Below, piece after piece: positions 61,286-64,000 of a stretch of 64,000 nucleotides of DNA (the stretch's first letter is position 1; every line of letters begins with the position of its first letter). The stretch lies in contig CP064985.1 of assembly GCA_016699675.1 (NCBI GenBank), positions 744,001-808,000 of the forward strand, read 5' to 3'. This stretch comes from Austwickia sp. GTDB lineage: Bacteria; Actinomycetota; Actinomycetes; Actinomycetales; Dermatophilaceae. Under the pieces are notes generated by a model. That model was not told the origin of the DNA, did not search any database, and saw only the letters and a list, made by a program, of their open reading frames with translations. The position numbers and the translations under genes were made by a program.

Positions 61286-62973
61286 GCCAGGAGATCAGCA
61301 CGAAAGGCCTGAGCACCGGGGGCCGGCCCACGAAGCGCCGCGTCCGCACCCACGGCCTGGTTCCCCTCGGCCCCACCCGGGCCAGCATCCACGTCTGCGA
61401 GGCGTCGGGCTGCCGCTCGCTGAACTCCGAGCAGGCCGTCGACGCCCTCGCGGAGCGCCTCACGGAGGCGGGCGTGACCGACGTCGCCGTGAAGCGCACG
61501 GGCTGCCTGGGCGTGGGGCTCTGCGCCCGCGGACCGCTGGCCCGCATCGACGAATCGGGCGAGTACTTCGAGGAACTCACCGCCGACAACCTGCAGGGCG
61601 CGATCGACGCGCTCGCCGCCGTCGAACCCGGCCAGCAGCCCACCGGCGAGACCTCGGAGTTCGCCTCCCGCCAGCTGCGGGTGGCCATGGAGAACTTCGG
61701 GCTGCTTGACCCCGAGGACCTCAACGATTACCTCGCGCGCGGCGGCTACGACGCCCTGCAGAAGGCGCTGCACGAGATGACCCCCGGCCAGGTGATCGCG
61801 GAGGTGTCGACCTCCGGGCTGCGCGGCCGCGGCGGCGGCGGCTTCCCGACGGGGCTCAAGTGGACCACCGTGGCCAAGGCCGCAGGCCCGGACGGCAAGT
61901 ACGTCATCTGCAACGCCGACGAGGGCGACCCCGGGGCGTTCATGGACCGCACCCTGCTGGAGTCCGATCCGCACCGGGTCATCGAGGGGATGGCGATCGC
62001 GGCGTACGCCGTCGGGGCCAGCGAGGGCTACATCTACTGCCGGGCCGAATACCCGCTGGCGGTCAAGCGCCTGCGGCACGCGATCCGGCAGGGGGAACGC
62101 GAGGGCATCCTCGGCAAGAACATCTTCGACACCCGGTTCAGCTTCGAGGTCGACGTGCGGCTCGGCGCGGGCGCCTTCGTCTGCGGTGAGGAGACGGCGC
62201 TCATCCGCTCCATCCAGGGCGGCCGGGGCACGCCTCGACCACGGCCGCCGTACCCGGCCCTTCGCGGGCTGCACGGCCGCCCCACCCTGCTGAACAACGT
62301 GGAAACCTTCGCCGCCATCGCGCCGATCGTGCGCAACGGGGGTGCGTGGTACGCCTCGATCGGTACGCCGAAGTCCACGGGCACCAAGGTCTTCGCACTG
62401 GCCGGGCGCGTGAAGAACACCGGCATCGTCGAGGTGCCGATGGGCATCACGCTGCGCGAGGTGGTCTACGACATCGGCGGGGGCATCACCGACGACCACC
62501 CGTTCAAGGCGGTGCAGACCGGCGGACCCTCGGGCGGCTGCATCCCGGCCGAGTTCCTGGACATGCCCCTGGACTACGAGTCGCTCGCCGAGAAGGGCTC
62601 GATCATGGGCTCCGGCGGGATGATCATCATGGACGACACGGCCTGCATGGTCGACGTGGCCAAGTTCTTCATGGAGTTCTGCGTGGAGGAGAGCTGCGGC
62701 AAGTGCGTCCCGTGCCGGGTGGGCACGACCCACATGCACAACCTGCTGGCCAAGATCGCCGAGGGCGAGGCCACCATGGACGACCTCGCGGCGCTGGAGC
62801 GGCTCGCCGGCATGGTGAAGGCGACCAGCCTGTGCGGGCTCGGCCAGACCGCACCGAACCCGGTGTTCTCGACGCTGCGCTACTTCCGCCACGAATACCT
62901 GGCCCACATCGAAGACCGACAGTGCCCGGCGAACGTCTGCCCGGTCGCGCAGCGGGAGGTGGCAGGGGTATGA
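61282..62973 (+). CDS. hoxF: bidirectional hydrogenase subunit HoxF (NADH, FMN and FeS)
   Basis: The diaphorase subunit that exchanges electrons with NAD(H) through FMN. An N-terminal thioredoxin-like domain (CEASGCRSL, CLGVGLCARG) is followed by the NuoF core. That core has the NADH/FMN glycine loop LRGRGGGGFPTGLKW near 180, CNADEGDPGAFMDRTLLE near 211 and GAGAFVCGEETALIRSIQG near 298. The [4Fe-4S] ligands are ESCGKCVPCRVG near 473 and SLCGLGQ near 517. It has 563 residues, standard. GTG 61282 and the ATGA overlap with hoxU show strict coupling. Confidence 0.96.
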   Translation: MSQEISTKGLSTGGRPTKRRVRTHGLVPLGPTRASIHVCEASGCRSLNSEQAVDALAERLTEAGVTDVAVKRTGCLGVGLCARGPLARIDESGEYFEELTADNLQGAIDALAAVEPGQQPTGETSEFASRQLRVAMENFGLLDPEDLNDYLARGGYDALQKALHEMTPGQVIAEVSTSGLRGRGGGGFPTGLKWTTVAKAAGPDGKYVICNADEGDPGAFMDRTLLESDPHRVIEGMAIAAYAVGASEGYIYCRAEYPLAVKRLRHAIRQGEREGILGKNIFDTRFSFEVDVRLGAGAFVCGEETALIRSIQGGRGTPRPRPPYPALRGLHGRPTLLNNVETFAAIAPIVRNGGAWYASIGTPKSTGTKVFALAGRVKNTGIVEVPMGITLREVVYDIGGGITDDHPFKAVQTGGPSGGCIPAEFLDMPLDYESLAEKGSIMGSGGMIIMDDTACMVDVAKFFMEFCVEESCGKCVPCRVGTTHMHNLLAKIAEGEATMDDLAALERLAGMVKATSLCGLGQTAPNPVFSTLRYFRHEYLAHIEDRQCPANVCPVAQREVAGV

Positions 62974-63692
62974 GCGACGTCTACACCCTCCGGATCGACG
63001 AACGGGACGTCGCCGGCGTGGCCGGCGAGACCGTCCTGGACGTGGCCCGCGAGAACGGCATCAGCGTCCCCACGCTGTGCCACCTCGGCGGCCTCAAGCC
63101 GTTCGGGGCCTGCCGGATGTGCGTCGTGGAGATCCGCAGCACCGGCAAGCTGGTGCCGGCCTGCACCACGAAGATCGAAGAGGGCCAGGACATCACCGCC
63201 AACTCCGAGAAGCTGCACGAATACCGGCGCCAGGTCCTCGAACTCATCTTCACCGAGCGCAACCACGTCTGCTCGGTCTGCGTCGCCAACAACCACTGCG
63301 AGCTGCAGGACCAGGCCGAGCGGCACGGCGTGACCCACTTCGACCTGCCCTACCTCAACCCCAGGCTCGAGGTCGACGCCACCCACGACAAGTTCGCGAT
63401 CGACCACAACCGGTGCATCCTGTGCGCCCGGTGCGTGCGCGTCTGCGACGAGATCGAGGGCGCCCACGTGTGGGACATCCAGGGCCGCGGCATCGAGGCG
63501 CGCCTGGTCACCGAGCTCGGCAAGCCGTGGGGCGAGGCCAGCACCTGCACGAGCTGCGGCAAGTGCGTGCAGGTCTGCCCGACGGGCGCCTTGTTCGAGA
63601 AGGGCCGGCCCTCCTCGGAGGATCGCCAGCACCGTCCGTTCATGCCGTACCTGCGTGGGCAGGCCGACAGCTGGGAGAAGCGTCCCCGATGA
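62970..63692 (+). CDS. hoxU: bidirectional hydrogenase subunit HoxU (iron-sulfur relay)
   Basis: A 240-residue NuoG-N-like subunit linking HoxF to the hydrogenase module. A [2Fe-2S] ferredoxin domain (TLCHLGGLKPFGACRMCVVE) comes first. A His-Cys3 region follows (VCSVCVANNHCELQ). Two [4Fe-4S] ferredoxin motifs end it: CILCARCVRVCDE and CTSCGKCVQVCPTGAL. ATG 62970 overlaps the hoxF stop. The stop overlaps hoxY (ATGA 63689-63692). Confidence 0.96.
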   Translation: MSDVYTLRIDERDVAGVAGETVLDVARENGISVPTLCHLGGLKPFGACRMCVVEIRSTGKLVPACTTKIEEGQDITANSEKLHEYRRQVLELIFTERNHVCSVCVANNHCELQDQAERHGVTHFDLPYLNPRLEVDATHDKFAIDHNRCILCARCVRVCDEIEGAHVWDIQGRGIEARLVTELGKPWGEASTCTSCGKCVQVCPTGALFEKGRPSSEDRQHRPFMPYLRGQADSWEKRPR

Positions 63693-64000
63693 GCAAGATC
63701 AAGCTGGCCACGGTGTGGCTCGACGGCTGTTCCGGCTGCCACATGTCGTTCCTGGACATGGACGAGCGGCTCATCGACCTTGGGGAACGCGCCGACCTGG
63801 TGTATTCGCCGCTGGTCGACCGCAAGGACTTCCCCGACATGGTGGACGTGACGCTCGTCGAGGGTGGCGTGGCCTCGACGGACGACCTCGCCAAGCTCCG
63901 CAAGGTGCGGGCCCACTCCAAGATCGTCGTGGCGTTCGGCGACTGCGCGATCACGGCGAACGTGCCGGGCATGCGGAACCCGTTCGGCAAGGAGGCGGTG
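63689..64000 (+). CDS. hoxY: bidirectional hydrogenase small subunit HoxY, 5' part
   Basis: The first 104 codons of the NiFe small subunit, cut by the window end. VWLDGCSGCHMSFLDMDER carries the first two cysteines of the proximal [4Fe-4S] cluster. VAFGDCAITANVPGMRN carries the third, and the fourth lies beyond the window. No Tat signal is present, as expected for a cytoplasmic NAD-linked enzyme. The large subunit hoxH should follow. Confidence 0.95.
   Translation, partial: MSKIKLATVWLDGCSGCHMSFLDMDERLIDLGERADLVYSPLVDRKDFPDMVDVTLVEGGVASTDDLAKLRKVRAHSKIVVAFGDCAITANVPGMRNPFGKEAV

Overview
The window is very G+C-rich DNA from an actinobacterium. It carries a WhiB regulator, a mycobacterial-type Crp, a MarP protease, paired ArsA-like ATPases and many GTGA/ATGA-overlapping operons. 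Positions 1-21.9 kb closely follow the M. tuberculosis block Rv3667-Rv3683 (acs, holin-like protein, ephE-like, marP, NUDIX, nth, crp, MBL-fold, RidA, DUF4177, two ArsA-like ATPases, whiB4, ponA2-like PBP, metallophosphoesterase). An oxidoreductase, a two-domain phosphofructokinase and a glycerophosphodiesterase sit between acs and the holin gene. The remaining gene content suggests a Micrococcales-type organism rather than a mycobacterium; that is inference.

Layout. 1-21.9 kb: conserved core, all genes intact, closed by tRNA-Pro(CGG). 22.2-33.0 kb: accessory region with a GNAT enzyme, small and broken genes, a possible restriction endonuclease and a DNA adenine methylase that converge on each other. 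Between these two lies a nest of four insertion sequences: an IS1380-family element holds an IS3-family element, which in turn holds a second IS3-family element (GAT duplication) and an IS256-family element (TGCTCGGT duplication). 33.0-43.9 kb: a thiamine-diphosphate enzyme, an SPFH protein, and a uronate catabolic module (KDG kinase, GH105 hydrolase, a large uncharacterised protein, IclR regulator, KDPG aldolase). Many reading frames from 23.6 to 40.6 kb carry single-base indels, whereas the flanking regions carry none that I found.

44.3-52.6 kb: a PopR/ClgR-like regulator with two PH-domain membrane proteins, convergent with a clpP pair that has a PopR-like box upstream. Next come a zinc-ribbon protein, a phosphotransferase, an HxlR regulator with a clear operator, a TPR protein, pirin, cobK and a 32-residue membrane peptide. 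52.6-64.0 kb: maturation genes hypB-hypA (leftward) and hypF-hypC-hypC-like-hypE-hypC-hypD plus a 273-residue companion (rightward). The structural genes hoxE-hoxF-hoxU-hoxY of a bidirectional NAD-coupled [NiFe] hydrogenase follow, and the window ends inside hoxY.

The most unusual elements are: the IS nest that separates a probable restriction-modification pair; short tandem arrays carrying stop codons at two convergent gene junctions; the PopR-like/ClpP/PH-domain module; a second HypC-like protein with a CxxC motif; and the indel-rich middle zone.
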